From the NCBI GenBank assembly GCA_019614645.1, contig JABWDB010000008.1:186001-250000 (forward strand): DNA of 64,000 bases, in the 5' to 3' direction. The translations under genes were made by a program, and so were the position numbers. Source of the DNA: Stratiolaelaps scimitus (lineage: Eukaryota > Arthropoda > Arachnida > Mesostigmata > Laelapidae). The notes beneath the pieces were generated by a model. That model had not been told where the DNA came from. It saw nothing but the letters and a program-made list of their open reading frames with translations, and did no database searches. Below are positions 49,435-62,362 of this stretch, piece after piece. Positions within the stretch are counted from its first letter, which is position 1. Every line of letters begins with the position of its first letter.

Positions 49435-52246
49435 ATGGAACTCGACCGTTTGTTGGCAAAACTGATGGCGTTTGGCCACCAACGATCGTCATGGCGCACG
49501 TTGCTTATTCTCGTTATATCGGTGAACTTTCTGGCAATTGTCGTTATGTGGTTTTCGCTCGATCGACGCTGCCAATCGGCCTCTGACTCGCCAATCGAGG
49601 TAAGATTGTCGTTTTTTTCATACGAGGTAGTTTATTTAATCAAGCAGCCGCCGTAAGTACCTAATGCATGCGTGATGCTTTAAAGAGATACGTCAAACTC
49701 GTTCATTTTTACGTTTGCTAGGATCATCGGTTATAGAATTATTCACGGCGTCGACTCTGCCGTCCGTATGTCAAAGATCACAGTGAAAAAGAAGCGGTTC
49801 GCTCATGAGCTTCACGGAAGAGAGACATTTTTATAACTATTTCATTTCTAACCTAACTCCAATGAGTTGTTATAGTGTCGCACTTCACCAAGAGCCAATA
49901 AGTACAACTAGAGTTTGTTTAGAATACACATGTTCTACAGTAGTGCTTTTCAATTCGCAAGCATTCTGTTATATATAAATATTCTAGTTACGGTACTAGC
50001 TAGCATCGCTTCTTAATTATAAGTTATTAACTAAGTAAATCAAATGGAGGATTAGCTAAAATGGATAATAGATTGATTATTGAACAGCTATGTCTCCCAG
50101 TGGTATACGTGTAGCTATATCTCTGAGTTGGTATTTCCCCTGAGCATTACCCGAGTGCTGTAATTAACATCGCGCATTCTGTGTCACGTTATTGATGAAG
50201 CAATTGCAGGTAATCGCCCCACCAATGAAGATCGATAAGGCGGCGTTATTTCAACGGGCTTTCGACCTCCCTAATCAAATGGTGACCGTCCTCTTTCGAG
50301 AGTTTGAGCCGTACCACCACGATCTCGAGGAGACGCTGCTATCATTTCATTCTGTGTTCTCTCGCATGAAGATGCTGGTCGTCTCTGACAGTGTGCTCTA
50401 TCCGCCCGTTCGAGATCTGCCCGCCATGGCGGAGCGTATCCGGCTGGAGAAATATCTCAGCGACCTGCCCAATGCGACGGTCGCGGCTCGTCTGACTACC
50501 GACTATGTGCTTTTGGTACCTGACAACGTACGGCTGACTCAACCCGCAGTCTTAACCGAACTAGTCAAACTGCTGATCAATCAGCCTGATCGAATGGCCG
50601 CCGTCTCCGTAGGCGGCGCTGCCCTCGTCGATTGCCTTAGCCTGAAGGTGGATTCACGCCAATGGACACTGAAGTATCAGAGCCGCGAGAAGTCGGCGAA
50701 TTCGTGGACGCTGTGCGACGCGATCTCTGGCGAGCACATACTGCTTATGCCCAGCGCACTTCTGATCTCGCTGCCGTTCCCTATGGAACGGCCGTTGTTT
50801 GACTCAATCTATGTGCAGACGGCACAGCGAGGTATACAGGTTCTGTTGATTGGAGACTTGCAGGTCACGAGACCAGTGTTCCGACTATTTCAGACGCAGC
50901 ATTTAATTGAGAAACGTGATCGATACCACGCCTACAGAAGGAGGACACTCTACGATAAGCTTGGCATCAAGAAGGTGGTACACAACAGCTCGGTCGAGTG
51001 GTACGGCTGCAATAAGAGTTCGCAAAGATGCTTTGGCACGATTTACGGTGACACACCTGAGTACTTGTTCAAAGTAAGCATGCACCACGCTTGTTAGCAG
51101 CATTGTATAGCAATGATATCATTCGTTGCCTCTATTGGCCGTGCAATTAGTGGTGAAGAATACAATTTAAACAACAGGCATCAGTCTTCAGAACGAGTAT
51201 TGTTGAAAACCCCGTACGAGGTTCCAGTACGAGGCACTGTAAATTCGTAGGCATTTCCAACAATTATTACTAACCACGCTGTGAAGGTATACGGCCAGCG
51301 CTAACCTGTGCTTGACATGCGATTGGTTTTTTTTTGGCTTTCACAGGGCCGATGGACCCCACCTTGTTGTCTAGAGAATTTGCGTATCACTGCTCGCCAC
51401 GTGTTCTCAATACTGGAGTCGGCTAATGTTCGTTATTGGCTCGAAGGCGGATCGCTGCTGGGAGCAGCTAGGAACGGAGACATCATCCCCTGGGACTATG
51501 ATGTGGACATAGGTTGGCGTCGTAAAATTATATTTGTTATGATGCTAAATGTAGGGATGTCCAACTCAACGCTGCTGGCTAATATTGTCTCTTTAGCAAC
51601 GAAGCAGCCGTTGGAAGTAGGTCTTTCTCGGTTTCGAGCGTTCCCCCGAGCTCAGTGAAGCTTGTTTAACCTCACCCACTCGCTACTCTTATTAGACTCT
51701 GTGGAAGTTCGTTGTGTTGCATTGCACTTGATTTTCCTAACGGTGCCAGATGCTTTTGAATGGGCTCGTTTTCTACGTAATTGATCTAAACGATGGTTAC
51801 TCGTTACAGGTATTTACGAGGAGGACATTGCCAAATGCGTGTGGCTTGCCAAAGTTGTCGACCTAGCAAAAGTATCCGGCCCAAAGGGTGTGACAGGGAC
51901 TGGAGTTCGCGATCCCCAGGGATTCGTATGGGAGCATTCAATGCCATCGGAAGGGAGTTTCTTACGGGTGCAATACTCAGAGAGTAATCGTGTCCATGTT
52001 GACATATTTCCTTTTCGCTCAAAAGACGGCATAATGACAAAGGACACATGGTTTAAGGATCACCCGCAGGACCGGGAGTTTCCGGAAGGATTCCTCAAGC
52101 CCCTAACAAGAATCAAGTTTGCGGGAACGTACGCGTCGGCTCCGAATAACGTGACACGATTTCTCGAGCTCAAGTTTGGCAAGGGTGTCATCGAGAAGCC
52201 TCAGTATCCCAACGCGGAGTTGCTGGCATACAAGGCCAAACCCTGA
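49435..52246 (+). CDS. FKRP: Fukutin-related protein (ribitol-5-phosphate transferase)
   Basis: Four exons (49435-49599, 50210-51073, 51347-51512, 51810-52246) join in phases 0,0,1 to give 543 aa (human 495). FKRP is a type II Golgi membrane enzyme that adds the second ribitol-5-phosphate of the alpha-dystroglycan matriglycan linker. A short cytosolic N-terminus is followed by one signal-anchor at about residues 22-40 ([18 protein letters not shown]). The stem/GT-like domain contains [11 protein letters not shown] and [12 protein letters not shown]. The zinc-site region reads [20 protein letters not shown] and RWTPPCCL. The catalytic LicD-type core is [20 protein letters not shown] and DYDVD (about 393-397). 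[17 protein letters not shown] and [20 protein letters not shown] close the domain. All catalytic acidic residues seem intact. The start has a purine at -3 and G at +4. A poly(A) signal AATAAA lies at 52519-52524. Confidence 0.96.
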
Positions 52247-54052
52247 CATGGATTCTGAGATGGCCGCTGCGAGGGAACCTCGTAGCCAGCTCTGTACATA
52301 ATCCGAGTGTGCTCGGTGACATTAATTTCGGAGAAGTCACAGTTGTGTGCCTTCTTCAATCCGCCATAGGCGCGCTTGTTTTCGGTGCGTTCACGTTTCA
52401 AGGCGGATCCTCGAGGACAATTTGTATACGTATTGTGAAACACAATTAGATAAGTAGGAACTAGTCTATCAATGAGCGGATCTCAGTTCAAGATCGAGAT
52501 CCTAAGTCAAAGAGATAAAATAAATAAAGTGAACAGAACAATGAAGGCAAAATCGTCTAATTATTCTCAGCTGGCGCAATGAACACCGGAGGGGCTAGAT
52601 TTACGAATAGTTTTGCTAGCACGTCGGGACCTTGCAGTTAGAAGTTCCAAAAGCGCAGATGGAATTATTCCCAACCAAAGTTACCTTGCTCTGCATAGTT
52701 CATAATAATCATTATTATTACTACTACTACAATAGTGCTTCGGCTCGATACGACAGCTAGCAACTACATATGTATTTAAATAGTACGCCTAAGTTCGGTA
52801 GAATATGAAAGATAACAACTCAAAGTGAAATCATCACCACAATTCTGAGTGCTGTTTGTTTCTTAGAAAAGTTCGATTTTGGGTATGCCGGCAACAGCAA
52901 AATATGAAACAATAAGACTGCATATGGCATTCAGTCTCACACTAGCGACTATACCCACTGCTAAGATAACGTTGAAAGCGGATCCGGCATTTAGTCGCCC
53001 TGAGGTCCCTAATGGACCCATTACCGGTGGCGATTGTCTCTGGTCCTCCAGAAATACAACTTTGTAAAATAGCACTTTAGGCTCGAGAAATGTTTACCAA
53101 TCATCTACATGTACCATCAACGTAATGAAAAGCAAACAATAATTACACTTAGCATGCAGCAGGCCTATGAATTAACAACGCTCGTTCAATGTCGCAGTGA
53201 TTTATACATGATTATATCATCATTAATAGAAACAGTGTGAAAGTTTATTTACAAAGTTCATTTCCGTCCGTTAATGTCCGGATAGATCGCGTAGGTATAT
53301 ATTGTGTACTTCGCGACAATATACTCTGTTTGGGGAGCTAGTCTGACATTAACGAAGACTAATGTAGACTAGTGTAACAACGCAGCGATGTGCATGCTCA
53401 CTCCTCTATCGTTCGAACATATATGTGTATACGGTATCCAGCGTCGGTGGTACGTTTGCGGGGTAGAAAGTGATTTGGCAGACCACGAGTGTTGGCAGAC
53501 TTGGCCTCAAAACGAAGGCTAGAAGAGGAGAAAAGGGCAGTATCATTTCCGCTAGATGTCAATGGTGCACGTGGTCATAGGATGGTGTGAAATCATCAAC
53601 GATCGCTGCTCATTGCCATTATGAAATCTATAGTGACACAACGAAGAACTATGCACGTCGAATATCAATGGATGACTACATGGACGCGTCTACTGCTGTG
53701 GTTGAGGGTATTTTCCACTTGATTTAGCAGCGTCAAGAGTTCACCACGATACAACTCAACACCTGATTAGAGCACGCAATAGTATAAACTAAACAATAGC
53801 ATTTTATATGTACTTTACAGCGGTACCATAGAGTACAAGATCGAGGCGGATCTCTTGACGTGCTTGGTTCGGTACCTTTTTGTCTGTATTCGTATATATA
53901 TATATATATATATATCTGACTGGATCCTATAAGTTTCTACTTGAACGCTGTTGAACATGATTCTCTCTATATCTGCAGTCTACGCTTGATGTATGCATTT
54001 TCGTTAGGTTGTCAGCGTTTCTTTTTCATTTCCTCACATGACATTAATTTTG
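52247..54052. other. Convergent 3' region of FKRP and the Ly6-like gene
   Basis: FKRP 3' UTR with AATAAA at 52519-52524, and a (TA)n tract at about 53893-53915. No coding exon is supported. Confidence 0.5.
53893..53915. repeat. (TA)n microsatellite
   Basis: Uninterrupted TA dinucleotides. Confidence 0.9.
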
Positions 54053-56622
54053 TCATACGTCAAGCAGACTGTGTACCAGCCGGTCAAGTGCAGTGACCAG
54101 TACGAAGAATATCAATACGGCCGGATAGCCGGTGTAGATTGGCACGCCAAACGCCCGAAGCGTCACCATTCGAGAGCCTCTTGGCCGCGCTGAATTGTCA
54201 ACGTTGCATCTGGTCTGATTACAGCACGATGTGCACAGATGAAGCTTGTGCCTCTCCCCAACGACGACGCAATCCGGCCGGCATTCGTCCGCGCAGGTCC
54301 GTTCTATGGAGTGCGTTCTCACCGTGTGTGACTGCTCGGATGTATCGAGTCGATAGACCTGAAGCATAGGCGAATTTGTAAATGTTCATCATTGTTCGGA
54401 CCTCGAACTGACTCTGACGAATACATATATATATATAAAAAATTTTATATATAGTGTAGTTTTTATTATTTACGTTCACACAATACAATTGAAGACATTA
54501 TATGTATAATATATATATATATATATATTTATTTTTTATTGGACCATTGACAATTTGTAATCGCAGTGAGAGCGCCTATTGATCTAAGTTTTAAGTTACA
54601 GTGGCAACGTTCAGCCGGATATATAGTTATGTCCGATTAGCTATATCCTTGACTCGCTTACCGCACATCCGCCACCTTCTGCTATACTCTGGCTGCAGGT
54701 CTTGAGGCTCACGTTGAACTGTGATGCATTATAGCACGCCTCTCCGTCAGTATCCGAGTGGCATTTGTAGCACGAGATGTTCTTCATTGTCGGGTATATG
54801 GGCTCACCACCTTTTCGGCCCCCAACCGCCCAACAGGTGTCGCCTGTGTTAATCGAATGGTGAATTGCACCAGCGTACGTTAGGAGGTCTAAGGCGGCAA
54901 AGTAGCAAGTGTACCTTATTGTGGGATCGAATACTGAGGCCCTGCCTGTGTTGCCATGTTATCGAGGCACCAAGTCGAATTATGATCAATATGCTATGAT
55001 TTTTCTGACAAACGAGAGTTTGCATTACACATACATACTTGTTGCACATTTATTTAATCACGCAAAGAGCCTGGTGCAAGATACACAGTTCGTATATAAT
55101 GAGGGATCTTCTTCAAGGGAGAAAAAAAGTCCTCTTATAACCGAATATTGTCGAGATGACCAGAAGCTTCATATTTACTTTACGCAGAAGGAGAACACGT
55201 AAGTGGGTATCTATGATAACAGTACCACACAGCGGCACCGAGGCATGCCATGGCCAGGAAGTCAGCTGAAAGTGAGCTATGAAAAAGTATATGTAGCAAT
55301 ACTAAGTGAGTGTAGAGATCGTCGCTGGAGCTAACTCGGTACCATGCCTAGCACGAATAGAGTCTAGCCATTCATATGAAATCAACAAAGAGAGCTCTCC
55401 TATCGTAATGCAGTGTTAACGAGCGTCTCAGGGGACCAGGCATCTGCTTGCCCCACTGCATGAGATATAAACTCCATGATGTTTCCCTGGGTGGCATTTC
55501 CCAACGCAGATCTGAGCTTGTTCAGATGTTCCTCTCAATTATTGCACAACATAATCTCCTTAAAATAGAGGATCATGCTGTAACACCATGCGATTTTATG
55601 GTCCTGGAGAACTGTAGATCTGCTTACTTGTGTGAGCACACCGATTTCAACGGTGGCATAAGCGTGTAGCTGCGATACTCGTTCACTTTCACTTAGGCTA
55701 AACACAATACGGTTTCGGGGAATTTACCTTAGTTATGCTAGATTAGTGGTGGTTGGTGGTGGTTAAACAAAAAAATGAAAGTCCACCATGGGTGTGGCCT
55801 AAATGAACGGTGGTTCAATACACGATAAACAGGTCGGTCCGTGCAGGAAACGGCGCCATTACATATGTGCGGTCATCTGTACCCAGCAGAGTAATCACTT
55901 AACAATTGCATGATATCCAATTTGCTCTTTGTCGACATCGTGTTCATTCCCTCACGCATCTTGAACTACCCTATCTCAATGTGGCATCTTGACTTGACCA
56001 ACTGTTTTGAGCATCATGTGTCTACTACGCAGCACGATGTATTTCTTAATACCGAATAACAAGAGGAGAACATCACTACGGACTCGCTTTTATTGCGTCT
56101 GTTCGTGATCTGCATGACAATCTATTGTTTGTAACAGGGTAGTAAGGAGTTGACCGAAGGTGAGATGGGTGGAACTGTTTAGCAAATGAACTCGATTTTT
56201 GTGGTGGGACGCTAAGGTCTGTCCCCTGCCTGTTGCGATTCCCTTCACACTGTGTCCTTCGCGTGTACGCAAAACGCGTGTCAGGCCAAAATAGTGCCGA
56301 ATTATCGTTGAGTAATTGTGGCATTGGACTTTGAGGAAAGCAAATTATAGTTACGCTGTCCACACGGTATCCTCGATAACAATTCTGACTCTTCCGATTA
56401 TCGAGCTGACTGAGCGAGCACTTTGTGACGTGACGTCCCTCACAGGTATTATATAATAGAACATATTAGATGTGACGTCGGCACAAACTATCACCGCAAA
56501 GACAGTAAATGCGATTCAGAGTGCTTACCTAAACAGCTGAACAAGATTAGAAGCGGTATTGATATGACGTATCCTCCTAATCGCGGAGATCTTCGTTGGA
56601 AATAATCCGTCCACATTGTCAT
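54053..56622 (-). CDS. Ly6/uPAR-type (three-finger) GPI-anchored protein
   Basis: Three exons (56622-56529, 54810-54662, 54358-54053) join in phases 1 and 0 to give 182 aa. Exon 1 (MTMWTDYFQ..., then GYVISIPLLILFSCL) is a signal peptide. The mature chain starts near GGEPIYPTMKNISCYKCHSD. Its cysteines follow the Ly6 pattern: CYKC, then ACYN, TC, GCA, TCADECRPDC, LCTSCCNQTRCN. The CC...CN ending is the family hallmark. A hydrophobic tail (AVLIFFVLVTAL) fits a GPI-anchor signal, although it ends with a short polar segment. Arthropod members such as quiver/sleepless and boudin act at the cell surface on channels or septate junctions; which one this resembles is not clear. The exon-2 acceptor (AAAAG before 54810) has a weak pyrimidine tract. 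Intron 1 is 1.7 kb. A second in-frame ATG is at 56616. Confidence 0.8.
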
Positions 56623-58611
56623 TTCTTCACTGATCCGCAACCTATGTCCCTTATCAAGCAAGCTATACCGAGCTACGCAATTCACAATGCACTCAAAGGC
56701 AGACGTAAGCCAATTCGCGCGTTTCGTCGCAGCACGACCTGTGAGGTTGACAGGTCGCAAACGTTCAGCGTTTTGCTAAAGCGCCCAACCGGCAACTTTT
56801 AAGGGCTCCTCCCCGCGCGACACCGCCACCCCGCCTAAGAGAAGATGCGACGTTGAACTGTCTCTATACGGGCGTGTAGGTTAGCATTCCGATGACGTAT
56901 GGTAAATGTCAGCTGGGAAAAGCACCGACCAGGGGCTACGGTATGGTCCTGCCCCGGATGTGACGTTATTCACGAGAGGATGTATGAGATGTGCTGCTGC
57001 GTGAGTGGTGTCTCCTTGAACGTGAATCTCCGGAGGAGGCCGAGCTCCGGAGTGGCTCAGGCGGAGGTCCCTGCCGGATGCGCGGCCGTGCTGGACCACT
57101 CTGTACAGCAAGGGGAGCAGGCTAGTGTGCGATTGTCGAACGCAGCCAGAGGAGCGCAAGGCGGGGGGCGGCCTGCCGAGAAGACAACGTGTGCTCACTT
57201 ACCAACTATTGAAGAGTACGGGACTCTCTCTCGCTCTCACTCTGTTCCTCTTCCTCTCGGCAGATAGCCGCCGCTGACGAAGCAGACCGTATTTCAGTGG
57301 GCGCCAGTGTGAAAGCCTCACAGCACTAACAAAGGTCCAACATGACGTTGTAACGTGCCCTCCGGAGTGAGTAACAGGAGGCTGGCAATTTGTAAACAGT
57401 GAATGCGGATGTACACTGATACGACTGCTATTGGGGAAGAGGTCAGTGATGAAGAACTATCGATGACGGCCAAAACCAGCACACTCGCTCGCTCAGCCAG
57501 GAGAGGATTTGGAGCGGACCCGTTGCAAGCACACTACTCCTGCCGGCCGAAATGAGCTGTTATGTGCTTGCCTTTCAAACATTGATGACCAACCAATTGC
57601 TTGATCTTGAACATCGATTCGATATCTCTTGAAGAAGAATGACGCCGCGTTCGATTTGCGAAGACGTCCTGTCCTACTGGTATCAGCGTGAGCCTGATGG
57701 GTGGCTGCAATGCTGTACAGAACTCATTGTGCCGACGAAGGAGCTGAGGAGCTTGGAGCTATGTGAGGGACGGTAAACATTTCCGGTTCAACCAGCCCGG
57801 CGAGCATTTTGCAAGCGTGTGAGAAAATTTCTGCATCGTTGCCAAAGGCTACGTAAAGCGACGCGAGACGTCGACGCTCGCATCACGCTCTGTAGGACGA
57901 TACCGTTTCAAGCAGTGTCCCCAGCGTGAGACAACAACGGTCGGTATCATTATTATTAGACTTTCGTCAATTTTTTTTCTGTACTTATGTAAGATGTTTT
58001 ATTTTTTGTGGATTACAACATAAATGACTGATACGTAATCGAACGCAACGATAATAACTCTGTGACAGGTTGGATATTGCTTCAAATGCTATGGGGTCGT
58101 TGTATACATTTCCGTACACCCTGTGCACCATTCAATTTATTGTAGGTTACCGTATCGGAAATCATCCCGAGTTTGACAAGTTTGTTTAGTTTCTATAATG
58201 TTTGAAGCTCAATCTCGCTATTCGGAAAACTATCCCTCGAAATAAGCTTACACTGCACAAGAAATCGCTAACGAATTTGAGGTATTTGAGTTCTATTGTA
58301 ACACAAATGAAAAATACAGGAAATCTTTTTGGGGGTCGATTTTTCACATCCAGATAATTATACGACTTGTAATATTCTCGACTGATGCTGACGGATTGTT
58401 CCGTTGAACATACATCAGAGGAGCTCAATTGAAACAAAAAAAAATCAATCTATATTATACTGTGTTTCCACATATTGCTCTCTTTCATGACTTTAGATCA
58501 CACAACTGTGTCACCACCATTAACAATCTTTATGCCGTTTCTAACATGTGACAGCTTTTGCCCTATTGGTACTTGTTCCGAACTTTGTCCTCGCAGGAGG
58601 CCCCGCCAGCG
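56623..58611. other. Divergent region between the Ly6-like gene and the P450
   Basis: GC-rich at 56.8-57.3 kb, with an open frame (56899-57267 plus) of low plausibility. No recognised exon. It probably contains upstream regulatory sequence of both flanking genes. Confidence 0.35.
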
Positions 58612-60523
58612 ATGCAGTTCCTGCAATACACTGTGGTGTTCGTGTTAGTTTTCTACATTTACGGAGTGTACTGGCTGTTGCGAAGACGATGGCATCTTGG
58701 CTTCTTTTCGAGACAACACATCCGGGGACCTGACGCTAGCATTCTGTGGGGTAAGTGAGCCACGTTGCCAAGCACCAGCGTCGCCTATCCTGGACATAAC
58801 TTCCCTTTATGCCTGCCTGCTCGTTGTGTACGGCCTTGGCCAAGGTTATGATGTGTCAGGTCGGTCGGCCCAGGTCTACGGTGAACATTCCAACGTTACT
58901 TTAGAAATGTGGCTTCAAATGCAGTTCGAGATTGGAATGCTATTCACGTGGAAAAAATCGAGCCCTCTTGGACGAGCAGTTGATCCCCGCAAGGTTTTCC
59001 CTACCGCGCGGATTAACGCAGCATCGAGTACCAAAACTGATATCCACAGAAGAAGAAGAATGGCTTTAAAAGCTTGCCACTTTTCGACGTGCGTCCTCCG
59101 ATTAGGCACGATCTAGCGAATGCAAAACTTTTTACTTTTCTAAGCGCGTACATATACTTCTATCATTATTTCAGGTAATTCCCACCAGCTGCGTACGGAC
59201 GCGCTACTTACATTGGGAAAATGGATCAAGGAATATGGGAGCTACTTTGGATATTACGAAGGCAGCCGCCCAGTGGTGGTGCTTAGCGATGTTGACACCG
59301 TGCAAAAGCTGCTGTACGATCCCGTCTTCAGAAGCAGACCAGCAGTTGCTACCGTCGAACCGTTTGCGTCATCCGTCGAAGTCCTGCGAGGCACCCAGTG
59401 GCGGAACAGCCGAAACGCCATTGTGCAATGCTTCGACGAGTCCCGCCTAGCGAAAATCACCCCTCTTCTCAATGAGGTGTCAAGGACCTTTACCGATATG
59501 TTCATGAACTATGCCAGGCTTAACCGAAATGCAAACATCTCCGACCTGGCTGACCGATTCGCCCTTGAGGTGTTAGCACGCTCTGCCTTGGCCATCGAGG
59601 CGGACTGCTTGCAAAGGAATACTTCCCTTGAGGAGTTTGCCAGAGGACGACCATGTCATTTGTTAGCTATGTTAAGTAAAATCCCATTTCTTCGGCATTT
59701 TCGGGGCGTCCTCAGCTATACTACACAGCATGGACGGGCCACCGCTGATATCGTCGCCTATGTTCGATCTGTGATCGAGCTCCGCCGCGAAGGCGAGCTA
59801 TTGCCGAGACAGGATTTACTACAGTTTCTACTAGAGGCTAGCCCGAAGCAACAGAACGATTCACGGTGTGTCGTGTCAAACGCTCTCCAGTTCGTCAGTG
59901 CCTTCCAAGCGACGGGTGCGCTTCTAACATATCTTATCCACAGCTTGGCTGATCGTCCCCAACTGCAGGAAAAGCTCGGCCAAGAGGTTCGTCATCTTCC
60001 CGACGAGCCATCGTTAGAGGATCTCGAGGCACTGCCCTTTCTTGATGCTATTCTGTGTGAAACACTGCGTCTCTTCCCACCGAAGCCACATTTTGTTACC
60101 CGGGAGTGCGTTCGTAGCTGTAATCTCAATGGCTTCTTTTTCCCAGCTGGATGTTCGGTGCTCATACCAGTGTTCCATATCCACCGCGACCCACAACTAT
60201 GGGAAGAGCCGGACGATTTCCGTCCCGAAAGATTTCTACGTAACAGCACCCATACAGCATACAAGAACCGGAGGCAAAGTCATCCCGCGCAGTATCTCCC
60301 ATATGGACTCGGTCCCCGATCCTGTGTCGGGTCGAAATTTGCATCACTCACAGTTAAGATGGCCATGGTGCATCTTCTTCGAGAGGTGCGATTCCGGCCG
60401 TGTCCTGGGCTCCAGTCACCACTCACGGTAACGCTTAAGGGTCCAGATCAGAATCTTCGGCCTGCCAATGACGTGATTGTACGTGTCGTACTCCTCAATT
60501 CGTTTGGTTCCTTCTCCATATAG
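58612..60523 (+). CDS. Cytochrome P450 (CYP3-clan-like) with atypical I-helix
   Basis: Two exons (58612-58750, 59175-60523) join in phase 1 to give 495 aa, the usual microsomal length. The N-terminus is a signal-anchor (about 5-23) followed by RRR and a proline-poor hinge (IRGPDASILWGN). Helix C has WRNSRNAI. The K-helix ExxR is ETLR in LCETLRLFPP (about 340), and the PERF motif is FRPERF. The heme loop is PYGLGPRSCVG with the axial Cys at about residue 430, and its first aromatic is Tyr instead of Phe. The I-helix reads FVSAFQATGALLTY where most P450s have AGxET/DT: the acidic residue is Gln and the first Thr is Ala. P450s are heme monooxygenases on the ER; substrate cannot be inferred. AATAAA lies at 60721-60726. 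The start ATG has G at -3. Confidence 0.9.
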
Positions 60524-61189
60524 GACAAGCCATTTTAAGCTTATGTGGAGGGAGAAACGCCGACTGGCTCGTCAGCTGACAAGCTGCCATGCCATACCAT
60601 TGCACGCCATAGATTTCGCATATACATATACATCGACTTAGCATTAATGAATTGTGGGTGACTGACAAACAGAAATGATGTAACTGCTCTATGTTAGTGA
60701 GTGTTGTCACACGTGTAAATAATAAATCGACCATTTTGGATACTTCGAATGTCATGGCAATGAAGTTCGTCTGTTGCTGTTGTTGTCATTATTTAACTAG
60801 TTGGTATTTATTTAGTTTGTCTACATGAACCGTTCTGGCGTCGACGCTTCACAGGTATTCTACCTGTGTGTGGAGCATCCATGGCCAGAGACGAAATGCA
60901 ATCCCACAGCGCCTCCTCAATCTTTTCAGTTCTTCATATATGGGAAAATGTCTTTCACATAAGCCTTAAGGCTCTTCCGTGCGCTCGCATCCCATTTCAT
61001 ATCCGGCCACGCCACCATTGATGTTTCCCAAAGCTCTCCAGCCCCCTTTTTATCGGGTCAGCCTAGTATTTCCTACGTGTCTCAGCTTTTATATCCGGAG
61101 GGATGGTTCCTGCAACTGCATGTTACGAGTGCATACTGAAAGTCTTGTAGGCCTATATAATTCTTAAGGCGAGCGTTCGTTGCGTTTTA

Positions 61190-61270
61190 CGTAATAGCTC
61201 TCTGGCTGACCCCTTTGAGGTGTACTCCTAGATATCTGGCCGTGTGATTGCCGGATGGAAGCCACGAATA
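61190..61270 (-). mobile_element. Possible decayed non-LTR retrotransposon fragment
   Basis: One minus frame reads GNHTARYLGVHLKGVSQRAIT then a stop. YLGVxL is characteristic of the region after the reverse-transcriptase catalytic core in jockey- and R1-like elements. The remainder is too degraded to define boundaries. Confidence 0.3.
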
Positions 61271-62095
61271 GCAGTACCAAAATTTGTGGTCGATTCGATT
61301 CTGAGGATTCGCGGTTTTGCCTGGTATATGGTTAACATTGCCCTGTCGTTACATAAGACTTTTGGAGAAAGCCCCAGGTAGGTCCAGTACGTTGTACATC
61401 ATATGTTGGTTCTTGAAGCGATTCTACACAACGGAATCGGAGCCTGGATGAAAAATCAGCTGAGAGTCAGATGCGGGTGAAAAATAACGGGATAATAATT
61501 TCGTCCCCCGAGAAAACGAGGCTGATCACGAAGGCTGGATTTAAGATCCCCAGTTTCGTGGACTCAAGTATATAGATGCCTGCCGTTTAATCTTTAACAC
61601 ATTTTTCCTCAAAATGAGTTAATGTCCGGCGAGCATAAGGTCCCTTATGTGCGGCTCTCTGAACCTGCATAGTTACATTAGATTCGATTTCTTGGCTTTG
61701 TCCTCTCTCTCTCTCTCTCTCAGGTCGAGTAAACCTGTGAACTATATCATCACGCTAAACAGCAGTTGTGTTCTCCGCGAGTGGATGTCACCCAAACGAA
61801 ACGGGACGATTCTCGGCGGATATTTCCATAGCCAGCTGACCCCCCCAGGTTGGATATGGGCGACTGTTGCCGTGCCCAGTTGCACGTCGAACAGTGGCCA
61901 ACAGCACCAACGTTATCTCTATCGATACCTATTCACTCACGTAATCGTTTTTTTTTTGTATGATAAAATCAGATGTTCTGTGCCGGTCCGTCTGCCTCAA
62001 CGAGAAAGAGAGAGAGGGATGCCGGGACTCCCTTGAAGAAGCAGACGTCTCGAGTAGACGCGACGTGCGATCACAGAGAGATCAAGGATCTTTTT

Positions 62096-62257
62096 GTCAG
62101 CGCAGTGGCTTGGACGGCTAAGTCTCTGGCTATCGGAAGCCAGAGGCCGCAGGTTCGAGCCCTGCCGTGTGACATATAAGAGAGCTTAAGCATTGTAAAA
62201 TTGCAGCTCCTTCAATAAACCATTAAACCTTTACCTTTACCTTTACCTTTACCTTTG
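62096..62257 (+). mobile_element. tRNA-derived SINE with (CCTTTA)n tail
   Basis: The head looks like a type-II (Leu/Ser) tRNA. It has a 5' GTCAGCG acceptor-like strand paired partly with GTGTGAC, an A-box-like TGGCTTGGACGG, an anticodon-like stem CTCTGGCT/AGCCAGAG with a 6-nt loop (62124-62145), and a perfect T-arm GCAGG/CCTGC with B box GGTTCGAGCCC (62152-62162). An unrelated body (AGAGCTTAAGCATTGTAAAA, then TTGCAGCTCC) and five CCTTTA units follow. The body recurs at about 6.2, 7.9, 17.6 and 38.2 kb, which shows it is dispersed. It could not serve as a normal tRNA because the acceptor stem is imperfect. Confidence 0.8.
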
Positions 62258-62309
62258 CGTCCGTCTTGCGGACTTGGATTCCTTGACCGTTCTGCTGGAC
62301 TCCCATAGA

Positions 62310-62362
62310 TTCTCTTTCACTCTCTCTCTCTCTATCTAAGATCTCTCTCTCTCTCTCTCTTC
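62310..62362. repeat. (CT)n microsatellite, interrupted
   Basis: Two long CT runs with a short TATCTAAGA interruption. Confidence 0.9.

Noticed and set aside
62096..62175. Functional type-II tRNA gene
   Set aside because: The T-arm and B box are good but the acceptor stem pairs poorly, the anticodon loop is only 6 nt, and the body recurs as a dispersed repeat, so it is a SINE head.
62228..62256. Interstitial telomere repeat
   Set aside because: The CCTTTA units differ from the arthropod TTAGG telomere motif and form the tail of a SINE.
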